DNA of 34,570 bases, taken from Porticoccus sp. (GTDB lineage Bacteria; Pseudomonadota; Gammaproteobacteria; Pseudomonadales; Porticoccaceae). Both the position numbers and the translations under genes were made by a program. How positions within the stretch are numbered: position 1 is the stretch's first letter; every line of letters starts with the position of its first letter. The DNA lies in assembly GCA_002707685.1 (NCBI GenBank), contig PANQ01000035.1:73288-107857 (forward strand). Direction: 5' to 3'. Positions 24,593-33,354 of the stretch are shown here, piece by piece. The notes below the pieces were generated by a model, which did not search any database, was not told the DNA's origin, and worked only from the letters and a program-made list of their open reading frames with translations.

Positions 24593-26134
24593 ATGTGTGG
24601 CGTTGTCGGAATTGTCGGTAAAAGCGATGTCAAATTGCAGCTCTATGATGCATTGACGATGCTTCAACATCGGGGTCAGGATGCTGCAGGCATCATGACC
24701 TGTGTCGGTGGCCGCCTTAATCAGAGAAAAGGGGTTGGCCTGGTTCGGGATGTGTTTCATACCCGTCACATGGCCGAGCTGGAAGGGAACATGGGTATCG
24801 GCCATGTGCGTTATCCGACTGCCGGTAGTTCTGGTGCTGCCCTGGCCCAGCCGTTTTATGTGAACTCTCCCTACGGGATCTGCATGGCACATAATGGCAA
24901 TCTGACCAATACCGATGAGTTGATGGAACACCTTTTCAAGTCAGATCTCAGACATATCAACACGGATTCAGATTCTGAAGCATTGCTTAACGTTTTTGCC
25001 CATGAATTGCACTTGCAGGGTAAATTGCAGCCTTTACCCGCCGATATTTTTGAAGCAGTGAGGCGTGTACATCGCCGCTGCCGTGGGGCTTATGCGGTGG
25101 TGGGCATGATTGCCAATTACGGTATGGTCGCTTTTCGGGACCCTCTTGGTATTCGTCCTCTGGTTTTCGGCCAGCGCGAAACAGAACAGGGCATTGAGTA
25201 TATTGTGGCATCGGAGAGTGTCGCATTGGATGTGCTCGGCTTTCAGCTGGTCCGGGATATTGAACCGGGTGAAGCACTTTATGTGGATGAGCAGGGTGAA
25301 CTCCATTTGCAGCAGTGTGCTGATAATCCGCAGTTGATGCCCTGTATTTTTGAGCATGTGTACTTTGCCCGCCCCGACTCCATTATTGACAGTATTTCTG
25401 TTTACAAGTGTCGCCTGCGCATGGGTGAGCATCTGGCAGAGAAGATTCTCCGGCAATATCCGGATCACGATATTGACGTGGTGATTCCTGTGCCTGATAC
25501 CAGCCGGGTGGCTGCCCAGGCGATTGCTGAACATTTGCAGGTTAAATTCCGCGAAGGGTTCATGAAGAACCGCTATATCGGGCGGACATTTATTATGCCT
25601 GGGCAGAAGGAGCGCAAGAAGTCTGTGCGACAGAAACTGAATCCGGTAAGGCTGGAATTCAAGGGAAAAAATGTTTTGCTGGTGGATGACTCCATTGTTC
25701 GGGGCACCACGTCCAGGGAAATTATTCAAATGGCCCGCGAGGCGGGTGCCAGTAAAGTCTATGTGGCATCGGCCGCGCCGCCGGTTCGCTATCCCAATGT
25801 TTACGGTATCGACATGCCATCTGCACGGGAGCTGATTGCCCATGACAGAACCGAGCAGGAGGTCGCCACGTTGATCGGTGCTGACTGGCTCATATATCAG
25901 GAACTGGAAGACCTTATCGCCAGTGCCAAAGAGGGTAATTCCGGTATTGTGTTCTTTGATTGTGCTGTCTTTGACGGTAAATATGTAACAGGTGATGTCA
26001 ATCAGGCTTATCTGGACAGGCTCGAATCAGTCCGCAACGATAAAGCCAAGAGCAATTCAAAAAAGGGTAAATCGCTATCCTCGGGAAATGGTGAGGTCAT
26101 TGGCCTGCATAACTCGGAAATGGAACTCAGGTAA
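24593..26134 (+). CDS. purF: Amidophosphoribosyltransferase
   Basis: PurF makes phosphoribosylamine from PRPP and glutamine, the first step of purine synthesis. The 513-residue protein begins MCGVVGIVG, so removal of Met exposes the nucleophile Cys2; this fixes the start at 24593. The glutaminase domain includes [11 protein letters not shown] and AHNGNLTN; the PRPP motif [14 protein letters not shown] is near residue 360. The last 30 residues are a Lys/Ser-rich tail that looks unstructured and is not part of the catalytic core. Its stop shares one base with the metZ start (TAATG). Confidence 0.97.
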   Translation: MCGVVGIVGKSDVKLQLYDALTMLQHRGQDAAGIMTCVGGRLNQRKGVGLVRDVFHTRHMAELEGNMGIGHVRYPTAGSSGAALAQPFYVNSPYGICMAHNGNLTNTDELMEHLFKSDLRHINTDSDSEALLNVFAHELHLQGKLQPLPADIFEAVRRVHRRCRGAYAVVGMIANYGMVAFRDPLGIRPLVFGQRETEQGIEYIVASESVALDVLGFQLVRDIEPGEALYVDEQGELHLQQCADNPQLMPCIFEHVYFARPDSIIDSISVYKCRLRMGEHLAEKILRQYPDHDIDVVIPVPDTSRVAAQAIAEHLQVKFREGFMKNRYIGRTFIMPGQKERKKSVRQKLNPVRLEFKGKNVLLVDDSIVRGTTSREIIQMAREAGASKVYVASAAPPVRYPNVYGIDMPSARELIAHDRTEQEVATLIGADWLIYQELEDLIASAKEGNSGIVFFDCAVFDGKYVTGDVNQAYLDRLESVRNDKAKSNSKKGKSLSSGNGEVIGLHNSEMELR

Positions 26135-27336
26135 TGAAAGCAGTCGACGACATTGGTAATCCTCTTGCTGAAGCCGGACTGGATACACTGGCCGTCCGCG
26201 CTGGACAGCATCGCTCCGCAGAAGGTGAGCACAGTGAAGCATTATTTCTGACATCGAGTTACGTCTTTGCCAATGCCGCTGAGGCAGCAGCACGGTTTTC
26301 TGGCGACCAATCAGGTAATGTCTATTCCCGCTATACCAACCCGACAGTGCGAACTTTTGAAGAGCGTATTGCGGCTCTGGAGGGGGCAGAGCAAGCCGTT
26401 GCGACCTCATCGGGAATGGCGGCTATCCTGAGTACCTGTATGGCTTTTTTAAAAAGCGGCGACCATCTGGTCTGTTCACGAGATGTGTTTGGAACGACCA
26501 CGGTATTACTCGATAAATACCTGAGCAAGATGGGTGTGGAAACCACCTTTGTGCCAGTCACCGATCTCGCCTTGTGGAAACAGTCGATACGGCCAGAAAC
26601 GAAATTGCTATTTCTGGAGACGCCCTCCAACCCCCTTTGTGAAGTGGCTGATATTACTGCACTCGCTGAACTGGCCCGTGCAGAGGATGTACTTTTTGTT
26701 GTCGACAACTGTCTTTGCACACCGGCTCTGCAAAAACCGCTCGCATTGGGTGCCGATCTGGTGATTCACTCGGCAACCAAATATCTCGATGGACAGGGAC
26801 GCTGTCTCGGTGGGGTGGTTTGTGGGCGAAGCGAGCTGGTCAATGAAGTGTTGTCTTTTATTCGCAGTGCCGGGCCAACCATGAGCCCCTTCAATGCCTG
26901 GGTGTTTCTCAAGGGTCTTGAGACGCTGAGATTGAGAATGGATGCACACTCTGCCAATGCACAGCTATTGGCAGAGTGGTTGCAACAGCAACCGGCTGTC
27001 GAGCAGGTGTTTTATGCCGGGTTGCCCGATCATCTTGGTCACCACCTCGCTGCACGGCAACAGCGCGGATTCGGTGGTGTGCTTTCATTTCGGGTGCGAG
27101 GTGGTCGAGAGCAGGCCTGGAAGGTTATCGACAGTACCCGAATACTCTCGTTGACAGCCAACCTTGGTGATGCAAAGACGACCATTATCCATCCCGCAAC
27201 GACGACTCATGGCCGTTTGAACGATCAACAGAAAAAGGCCTCGGGCATCACTGAAAACCTGATCCGTGTTGCCGTTGGCCTCGAGGACATTGAGGATATC
27301 AAGAGCGACCTATTGCATGGTTTGACTGCTATCTGA
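26134..27336 (+). CDS. metZ: O-succinylhomoserine sulfhydrylase
   Basis: MetZ makes homocysteine directly from O-succinylhomoserine and sulfide, bypassing cystathionine. It is a PLP enzyme of the Cys/Met-metabolism family, 400 residues, with the PLP lysine at 216 (HSATKYLDGQG) and the preceding SRYTNPTVRTFEERIAALEG motif. MetB, MetC and MetZ look alike; the place directly after purF, as in Pseudomonas, is the main reason for choosing MetZ. Start and purF stop overlap by one base. Confidence 0.92.
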   Translation: MKAVDDIGNPLAEAGLDTLAVRAGQHRSAEGEHSEALFLTSSYVFANAAEAAARFSGDQSGNVYSRYTNPTVRTFEERIAALEGAEQAVATSSGMAAILSTCMAFLKSGDHLVCSRDVFGTTTVLLDKYLSKMGVETTFVPVTDLALWKQSIRPETKLLFLETPSNPLCEVADITALAELARAEDVLFVVDNCLCTPALQKPLALGADLVIHSATKYLDGQGRCLGGVVCGRSELVNEVLSFIRSAGPTMSPFNAWVFLKGLETLRLRMDAHSANAQLLAEWLQQQPAVEQVFYAGLPDHLGHHLAARQQRGFGGVLSFRVRGGREQAWKVIDSTRILSLTANLGDAKTTIIHPATTTHGRLNDQQKKASGITENLIRVAVGLEDIEDIKSDLLHGLTAI

Positions 27337-27361
27337 TTCCTTCCTCATAATCACACTCAAT

Positions 27362-28294
27362 ATGGAAGTGAACAATATGCGTCAGGTGGTAGACAAATTG
27401 ATCACCTCTATCGGTAGGGTGCTGATAGGCAAGGATGAACAGATCCGGCTGGCGATTACCTGTCTGTTTGCCGGTGGGCACCTGCTCATCGAAGATATGC
27501 CGGGTATGGGAAAAACCACCCTGGCACAGGGGCTTGCCGCTGTTCTTGGCCTCTCCTACAACCGTGTTCAATTCACCAGTGACCTGTTGCCTGCCGATAT
27601 ATTGGGCATTTCTGTTTATGACCGAACTCGTGGACAGTTTGAATTTCACCCCGGCCCGGTGTTCAGCCAATTGTTGCTCGCTGATGAAATAAACCGCACG
27701 ACACCAAAAACCCAGAGTGCATTACTGGAAGCGATGGCCGAGGGTCAGGTGACGGTGGAAGGCGAAACCCGGCCGTTGCCGCATCCATTTTTTGTAATAG
27801 CCACCCAGAACCCGCTGACTCAATCGGGAACCTATCCATTGCCGGAGTCACAGCTGGATCGCTTTCTGATGCGCATCGAGCTGGGTTATCCGGACCCACG
27901 CTCCGAACGGGCATTGCTGTCAGGGGTCAATCCCCGCAGTCGATTGGCAGAGATCAAAACATTATTGCCAGCAAAGCAGCTGTTGCAGATCCAGCAACAT
28001 GTAGCGGATGTCAAAGTGGCTGAAAATCTGGTGGATTACCTGCAACGGTTGGTGCAATTTACCCGCGATGATCCCGTTTTTTACTACGGTTTATCTCCAC
28101 GCGGTGCATTGGCCGTACTGCAATGTGCCCGCGCCTGGGCTCTGATCCATGGCCGGCAATATGTGATTCCTGAAGATATTCAGGCCGTTTTTCCCTCCGT
28201 TGCAGGTCATCGTTTGCGCGGTGCTGGAGAGTGCGCCAATCACGATGGCGATGTGCTTGCCAATCTGGTGCTGAGCGCAGTGGATATTTTTTAA
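27362..28294 (+). CDS. MoxR-family AAA+ ATPase
   Basis: The 310-residue AAA+ protein is thought to act as a chaperone-like remodeller for its neighbours. Walker A is PGMGKTT (residues 47-53), Walker B with its glutamate is LLADEINRT near 104-112, and sensor 1 sits in FVIATQNPL. A C-terminal lid domain follows (GLSPRGALAVLQCARAWAL). It begins the MoxR-DUF58-transglutaminase trio, known from Pseudomonas (with TgpA) and many other bacteria. ATG 27362 is 25 bases after metZ; a second Met lies at residue 6. Confidence 0.94.
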   Translation: MEVNNMRQVVDKLITSIGRVLIGKDEQIRLAITCLFAGGHLLIEDMPGMGKTTLAQGLAAVLGLSYNRVQFTSDLLPADILGISVYDRTRGQFEFHPGPVFSQLLLADEINRTTPKTQSALLEAMAEGQVTVEGETRPLPHPFFVIATQNPLTQSGTYPLPESQLDRFLMRIELGYPDPRSERALLSGVNPRSRLAEIKTLLPAKQLLQIQQHVADVKVAENLVDYLQRLVQFTRDDPVFYYGLSPRGALAVLQCARAWALIHGRQYVIPEDIQAVFPSVAGHRLRGAGECANHDGDVLANLVLSAVDIF

Positions 28295-28370
28295 ACAAGC
28301 AGCGGACGATGAAGTCGGAGTACGATGTGGCAGTATTTTCGCCCCGTGCTGCAGGACAAAAAAGGCCGTC

Positions 28371-29360
28371 ATGATCAGTCCATTCAGGCAATTTTTTCAG
28401 CATCTCTACGCACGTTGGTTGGGACACCGATTACCACCAGCCCGTCAGATAAAGCTGAATACCCGCAGTCTTTTTATTTTTCCCTCCAAAGCGGGATTTT
28501 CATTTCTGTTGCTGGTCGTACTTTGCTGGCTGGTAGCCACCAATTATGAAAATAATCTGGTATTTGGTATTACCTGCCTGCTGACCGCAATTTTTGTGGT
28601 GGCCATACTGCACAGCTTTGCGAATTTGTCTGGCCTCAATATCAGTTGTTCTCGAGTAAGCCCTGGCCATGCCGGACACCCGCTAACGATTGAACTGGTG
28701 CTTCAGCAATCGGGTAAACGTCTGCGCGAAAATCTTATCCTCGCGTTTGCCGGACACGAACTGGTTGCCATTGATATAGCGGCGACTGAAGAAACTCGGG
28801 TAAAGTTGGGCTTTGTCCCCGTCAACAGGGGGCTGATTGATCCCGGTCGGTTGTGTGTCGAAAGTCTCTATCCGTTGGGGCTGTTCAGGGTCTGGACACA
28901 GGTAGATCTGAATATCCGTTGCCTGGTCTATCCATCGCCACAGACAGTGCTGAATCGACGAACCACTTCCAGCCCGCTGGATGGAGACGAGGGGTTAATA
29001 GTACAGATTCTTGAGGGCGGTGAGGATTTTACCGGGCTGAGTGACTACCGTCCCGGTGACTCGCCGAAGCGCATAGCCTGGAAGCAGTTTGCCAGAGAGC
29101 AGGGGTTATATACGAAACATTATGGCTCTGCCCAGGACGAGCGGCTCTGGCTGGATTGGGATGCCTTTCCCGGACTCGATACCGAAGCAAGATTGTCGAG
29201 GCTCTGTGGCCTCCTGCTCAGTATTGTGCCATTGGACGTCCCCTATGGACTGAAGCTGCCTGGTTTGACCATTGCGCCAAATACCACGGATTCACATCGA
29301 CTTCAGGTGCTTCGGGAGTTGGCCCTGTTTGGCCTGTCAGACCGGGGAGGGGAGCGGTGA
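28371..29360 (+). CDS. DUF58 domain membrane protein
   Basis: The 329-residue protein has two membrane helices (about residues 38-57 and 62-82) followed by a beta-rich region and the DUF58 core, whose signature DYRPGDSPKRIAWKQFAREQ is near residue 225. The family is a frequent MoxR partner with a von Willebrand-like fold and unknown function. AAGG is 6 bases before ATG 28371. It overlaps the transglutaminase gene by four bases (GTGA), so the two are probably made together and may form one complex. Confidence 0.92.
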   Translation: MISPFRQFFQHLYARWLGHRLPPARQIKLNTRSLFIFPSKAGFSFLLLVVLCWLVATNYENNLVFGITCLLTAIFVVAILHSFANLSGLNISCSRVSPGHAGHPLTIELVLQQSGKRLRENLILAFAGHELVAIDIAATEETRVKLGFVPVNRGLIDPGRLCVESLYPLGLFRVWTQVDLNIRCLVYPSPQTVLNRRTTSSPLDGDEGLIVQILEGGEDFTGLSDYRPGDSPKRIAWKQFAREQGLYTKHYGSAQDERLWLDWDAFPGLDTEARLSRLCGLLLSIVPLDVPYGLKLPGLTIAPNTTDSHRLQVLRELALFGLSDRGGER

Positions 29361-31378
29361 CATCGCCTGTCTGGAAAATTCACCGAAACGGCCTGTTCTG
29401 GCTGCTGGTGGCTTTTGCTGCCGTAATTGTTCTCCATGCAGATCATTTGCCCAGTTGGATATTGCTGGCAGCGTCGGTGGCCACAATATGGCGAATCCAG
29501 CTTTATCGGAGCGCCTGGCGCCCTCCCTCCCGGCTGATTAAAACGGGTCTGTTGGGACTCTGTCTGGCGGGGCTGGTGGTAGAGTACGGCAGTCCGGTTG
29601 GACTTGAGCCTATGGTGGCACTGCTGGTTTCGGCTTACCTTTTAAAGTTGCTTGAAATGCACCACCGTCGCGATGCCTATCTGGTAGTTTTCCTGGCCTT
29701 TTTTATCACTGCACTGGATGCATTGTTTGATCAATCTATCGGTAATACCCTCTATATCATCGGTTGTCTGTCACTGGTTCTGGCAGCATTGCTCGGTTTG
29801 CATAGCACTGACGCTGACGGCGGAGGACAACTGCGTCCGTTAGGTAAGGCGATGGCCATTATGGCGCAGGCGCTGCCGCTCATGTTGCTGTTATTTATCT
29901 TTATGCCAAGACTCGGTGCACTGTGGTCGGTGCCAATGCAACAGCAAAGTGCCAAAACAGGTGTCACTGATACAATGTCTCCCGGTGACTTCAGCCGGTT
30001 GGGCCGTTCCGGTGAGTTGGCTTTCCGGGTGAGCTTTGAAGGCGCGATCCCCGCCCAGCAAAATCTCTACTGGCGGGGACTGGTGCTTGCCGAGTTCGAC
30101 GGACGCACCTGGTCCAGGTCTCCGCTTTCCCGTTTTCAGGACAGCGGCCTTGTCCAATGGTATGGCGATCCCCCCAAAAGTTGGGATCAGCTCATTGAAC
30201 GCAAGGGTGAGCCCCTGGCATTCAGTGTGGTAATCGAACCCACTCAGCAGCGTTGGCTCTATGCCCTCGATACACCGAAACCTGACAGTGAGGGTGTTGG
30301 TCTGACCAGGGATTATCGCCTGATTTCTGCCTACCCCCTGCGGAGTAAAAAACAGTATCGGGTCAACAGTTGGCCTGAGCATCGTCTCGAACCTCAAGGG
30401 CTGCCCCCTCAGCACCGGACAGTCTATCTACAGCTTCCTGAAGAATTTAACCCCCGCACCCGGGAGCTGGCCAGTCGCTGGCGCAAGATGGTCAGCGATG
30501 ATCTTGAACTGGTATCGAGGGTGTTGACGCTATACAACAGTGAGTTCGTCTACACGTTACAACCGCCAATACTGGGCAAACATTCTGTGGACGAGTTTCT
30601 GTTCGATAGTCAGCGGGGTTTCTGCGAGCATTTTGCCGGCAGTTTCGTTTTTTTTATGCGAGCTGCCGGCATCCCCGCAAGGGTAGTTGCCGGTTATCAG
30701 GGCGGTGAGCGCCACCCCGACGACTACCTGGTCGTACGTCAATATGATGCCCATGCCTGGGCAGAAATCTGGCTGGAGGACAGGGGTTGGATCAGAGTTG
30801 ATCCGACCGCCGTCGTTGCCCCTCAACGTATCGAGCAGGATTTGCAGTCGGTGTTGGGTAGCGAGACAGATTTTTTAGCGGACTCACCGGTTTCGCTGGT
30901 GCGCTTTCGCCATATTGGCTGGCTGAATCAACTGCGTTTGCAGATCGAGTCTCTCAATTACAACTGGGCCCTGTGGGTGCTGGGTTACGACCAGATACAG
31001 ACCGCTTTTCTGCGCAACCTGCTGGGCGACAACTCGCTCTGGCGAATCGCACTGGCCCTGACTGGGGTAGGTGGCAGTTTGCTGCTATTACTGGGTTTCT
31101 GGCTGCTGTTGCCGCGTCGTCGCGAGCGATCCCGTGATCTATTGGACAGGGAGTTTCTCCGGCTATGCCAAAAACTCGAAAAAGCCGGTTTTCCCAGGCA
31201 GGTGGGTGAAGGGCCAAGGGATTATGCACAGCGCGTTGCTGAATCCAGACCCGAATTGGCCAGAGAACTGGTCGAAGTGACCCGGATGTATGAAGCCATG
31301 CGCTATGCTGGCGAAACACCTGACGCACGAACCCTCGCCAGGACAATTCGTAGTCTGCGCATTAATCGTTCAGGGTAG
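29357..31378 (+). CDS. tgpA: TgpA-type membrane transglutaminase-like protein
   Basis: The 673-residue protein has an N-terminal block of about six membrane helices (DUF3488-like), a transglutaminase-like domain, a further membrane helix near 560-585 and a C-terminal DUF4129-like domain. The catalytic triad is complete: Cys423 (GFCEHFAGS), His466 (YDAHAWAEIW) and Asp482 (VDPTAV). P. aeruginosa TgpA has the same layout and is essential for viability; its substrate is not known. I use GTG 29357, which overlaps the DUF58 stop and follows GGAGGGGA; the longer frame from 29156 lies wholly inside the DUF58 gene. It is convergent with the GST gene, only 5 bases apart. Confidence 0.93.
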   Translation: MTSPVWKIHRNGLFWLLVAFAAVIVLHADHLPSWILLAASVATIWRIQLYRSAWRPPSRLIKTGLLGLCLAGLVVEYGSPVGLEPMVALLVSAYLLKLLEMHHRRDAYLVVFLAFFITALDALFDQSIGNTLYIIGCLSLVLAALLGLHSTDADGGGQLRPLGKAMAIMAQALPLMLLLFIFMPRLGALWSVPMQQQSAKTGVTDTMSPGDFSRLGRSGELAFRVSFEGAIPAQQNLYWRGLVLAEFDGRTWSRSPLSRFQDSGLVQWYGDPPKSWDQLIERKGEPLAFSVVIEPTQQRWLYALDTPKPDSEGVGLTRDYRLISAYPLRSKKQYRVNSWPEHRLEPQGLPPQHRTVYLQLPEEFNPRTRELASRWRKMVSDDLELVSRVLTLYNSEFVYTLQPPILGKHSVDEFLFDSQRGFCEHFAGSFVFFMRAAGIPARVVAGYQGGERHPDDYLVVRQYDAHAWAEIWLEDRGWIRVDPTAVVAPQRIEQDLQSVLGSETDFLADSPVSLVRFRHIGWLNQLRLQIESLNYNWALWVLGYDQIQTAFLRNLLGDNSLWRIALALTGVGGSLLLLLGFWLLLPRRRERSRDLLDREFLRLCQKLEKAGFPRQVGEGPRDYAQRVAESRPELARELVEVTRMYEAMRYAGETPDARTLARTIRSLRINRSG

Positions 31379-31383
31379 CGCTG

Positions 31384-32058
31384 TTATTTGGTCAGCATAT
31401 TGCGGGCCCCCTTAACGAAGGAAGTCGCCTTGTCTTCCTGTTCGTATTCGGCGGCGGGCTGGTTGATCCCCCGTTGAAAAGCGGGCCGTTCGTCCAGCCG
31501 TTCAACCCATTGTTGCAAGTGGGGAAAGGGTTTGATGTCAATCCCGGACCAGTCGTAAATTCGTACCCAGGCCCAATTGGCGATATCGGCGATACTCAGC
31601 TCATTAGTGAGAAACTGCCTGCCTTTCAGATGGCCGTCCAAAACGCCAAAAAGACGTTTTACCTCGTTTTGATAACGATCGATTGCCGGTTGATAGGTTT
31701 CATTCCAGTAACGGTACCAGACGTTGGCCTGGCCCATCATCGGGCCGATACCACCCATCTGGAACATCAGCCACTGCAACGTGCGGGAGTGTTCCTTTGG
31801 ATCGCTCGATAGCAACTGTCCGGTTTTCTCCGCCAGGTAGATCAATATGGCGCCCGACTCAAAAACTGTAAAATTGTCATTGGCGCGATCTACAATAGTG
31901 GGGATTCTGCCATTGGGGTTGAGTGCAAGGTACCAGGGCTGCTTTTGTTCATTATTGCTCAGGCTGAGCACGTGCATGTCATAGGGCAGATCCAGTTCTT
32001 CAAGTGCGATACTGACTTTGTGGCCATTGGGTGTGGCAGCAGTGTAGAGTTCAATCAT
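31384..32058 (-). CDS. Glutathione transferase, YfcG/YghU-like disulfide reductase
   Basis: The 224-residue protein has a thioredoxin-fold N-terminal domain and a helical C-terminal domain. The start [21 protein letters not shown] has Thr9 and Asn11 in the positions that YfcG uses to bind glutathione instead of a Tyr, Ser or Cys. The [15 protein letters not shown] motif binds the glutamyl part of glutathione. Enzymes of this group reduce disulfides with glutathione and resist organic peroxides. It is divergent from msrA across 80 bases, so a shared oxidative-stress role is plausible but not shown. Confidence 0.9.
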   Translation of the reverse strand: MIELYTAATPNGHKVSIALEELDLPYDMHVLSLSNNEQKQPWYLALNPNGRIPTIVDRANDNFTVFESGAILIYLAEKTGQLLSSDPKEHSRTLQWLMFQMGGIGPMMGQANVWYRYWNETYQPAIDRYQNEVKRLFGVLDGHLKGRQFLTNELSIADIANWAWVRIYDWSGIDIKPFPHLQQWVERLDERPAFQRGINQPAAEYEQEDKATSFVKGARNMLTK

Positions 32059-32138
32059 GGGTAATGTGCTCCTGATCCAAGTCAGCAGAGATTAGGACAG
32101 TAGATTCATGGTGGCAAGCGCAACACAGGAGCCGAGAT

Positions 32139-32786
32139 ATGTTTGGTTATTCCCATAAAGCACAAATGGTCAGTCCCGAGCAGGCACTGCCTGGCCGCGC
32201 TGAGCCACTGATAGTTAACAGCCGGCATCTGGCTACAGGCCATCCGCTCAAGGCACCTTTTCCCGATGGCATGCAACAGATCATCTTCGGTATGGGCTGT
32301 TTCTGGGGAGCTGAGCGTCTCTTCTGGACGCAACCCGGTGTGTACAGCACGGCAGTGGGCTATGCCGGTGGTTACACCGAGAACCCTACCTATGAAGAGG
32401 TCTGTTCGGGGCTAACCGGCCACACCGAAGTGGTTCTGGTGGTTTTTGATCCGGATGTGATTCGTCTGACAACACTGCTCGAGCTGTTCTGGACATCCCA
32501 CGATCCCACACAGGGGATGCGTCAGGGCAATGACAGGGGAACCCAGTACCGTTCGGCCATTTATTGCTTCGATGAAGGCCAGTACCAGTTGGCGGACAAA
32601 TCACGTGAAGCATTTCAGCGCGAATTGGAAAAGCGTGATTTCCCTCCGATCACCACAGAAATCACTTTGTCCTGCCCGTTTTATTATGCGGAGGACTATC
32701 ATCAGCAATATTTGGCGAAGAACCCGGGGGGTTATTGTGGTCTCAGGGGAACGGGTGTGTCATTCCGGCTCGATCAGCCGGAATGA
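32139..32786 (+). CDS. msrA: Peptide methionine sulfoxide reductase A
   Basis: MsrA reduces methionine-S-sulfoxide in proteins, with recycling by thioredoxin. The 215-residue protein has the catalytic Cys54 in GMGCFWGAE and the resolving Cys200 in GGYCGLRG. The position of the second recycling cysteine of the E. coli enzyme, eight residues later, is Ser208. AGGAG lies about 8 bases before ATG 32139. The long N-terminal segment before the core is like that of the E. coli protein (212 residues). The last codons are part of a perfect hairpin shared with the convergent ferritin-like gene. Confidence 0.96.
   Translation: MFGYSHKAQMVSPEQALPGRAEPLIVNSRHLATGHPLKAPFPDGMQQIIFGMGCFWGAERLFWTQPGVYSTAVGYAGGYTENPTYEEVCSGLTGHTEVVLVVFDPDVIRLTTLLELFWTSHDPTQGMRQGNDRGTQYRSAIYCFDEGQYQLADKSREAFQRELEKRDFPPITTEITLSCPFYYAEDYHQQYLAKNPGGYCGLRGTGVSFRLDQPE
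32760..32786. terminator. Hairpin over the msrA stop codon, probable bidirectional terminator
   Basis: CATTCCGGCT (32761-32770) and AGCCGGAATG (32776-32785) pair perfectly around CGATC, and T32760 pairs with A32786, giving 11 pairs. It lies between convergent genes, 11 bases from the stop of the minus-strand gene. It has no T run on either side. Confidence 0.6.
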
Positions 32787-32797
32787 TCGCAGAGAAC

Positions 32798-33247
32798 TCA
32801 GCTACTGAACGACTTGATATCACCCGGCTTGCGCAGCATCTTGTCAACTTCTGCCGCGTGCATTTCTTCTTCTGCTATTTTTTGCCGGGCATATTCTTCG
32901 AGCATGACGGAATTGTCTTTGACGAGCGCCAGTAGTTCGTAATACAGGGCTTTCGCCAGTGCCTCCTGCTCCATTGATTCCCGAAGAATGTCGCCGATGT
33001 CATGTCGATGGGTTTCAAGCAGTGGCCCGATAGCCAGTGACGGGTGACCACCCAGCGCGGTGATCATTTCTCCCGCTGCCTGAGCGTGGACAAGACTGTT
33101 GTCGGCTTCCTCCCTCAGCCAGCTCACGATGGGAATGCGGTTGTAGCCATAAACCATCAGCGCATAGTGGTTGTAACGAACCACACCAGCGAGCTCGAAT
33201 TCCATAATTTTATTGAGTAACTCAATAATCTGATCCTGGTTTTTCAT
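32798..33247 (-). CDS. Bacterioferritin-like ferritin-fold protein
   Basis: The 149-residue protein has the four-helix pattern of bacterioferritin: Glu18 in FELAGVVRY, His54 in SLVHAQ, a helix with MEQEALAKALYYE, and EEEMHAAEV with the final Glu-x-x-His pair. By alignment by eye, the position of the bridging Glu51 is Ser51 and the haem ligand Met52 is Leu52. So a classical ferroxidase site and haem site are doubtful. ATG 33247 has GAGGA 6 bases upstream; the TTG two codons earlier is less likely. It could be an iron store, a DNA-protection or a radical-scavenging protein. The upstream region carries a direct repeat. Confidence 0.85.
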   Translation of the reverse strand: MKNQDQIIELLNKIMEFELAGVVRYNHYALMVYGYNRIPIVSWLREEADNSLVHAQAAGEMITALGGHPSLAIGPLLETHRHDIGDILRESMEQEALAKALYYELLALVKDNSVMLEEYARQKIAEEEMHAAEVDKMLRKPGDIKSFSS

Positions 33248-33258
33248 TGGCAATCCTC

Positions 33259-33294
33259 GTTTTCATAAACTTTGGTAATCACAGTTTTCATAAA
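33259..33294 (-). repeat. Direct repeat upstream of the ferritin-like gene
   Basis: Two exact copies of the 11-base sequence TTTATGAAAAC (minus strand) lie at 33284-33294 and 33259-33269, 25 bases apart start to start. The nearer copy abuts the ribosome site, 12 bases from the ATG. The spacing is close to two and a half helical turns, so two regulator molecules would not bind on the same face. Confidence 0.55.
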
Positions 33295-33354
33295 GCATAG
33301 ATGATGGGCCACTGTGCGGCCAGTATTCCTCTTACCCGTCAGAGACTTTCCCGG

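Noticed and set aside
25034-25843. 269-codon minus-strand frame opposite purF
   Set aside because: Covers the PRPP and glutaminase domains of purF in antisense; no protein family resemblance.
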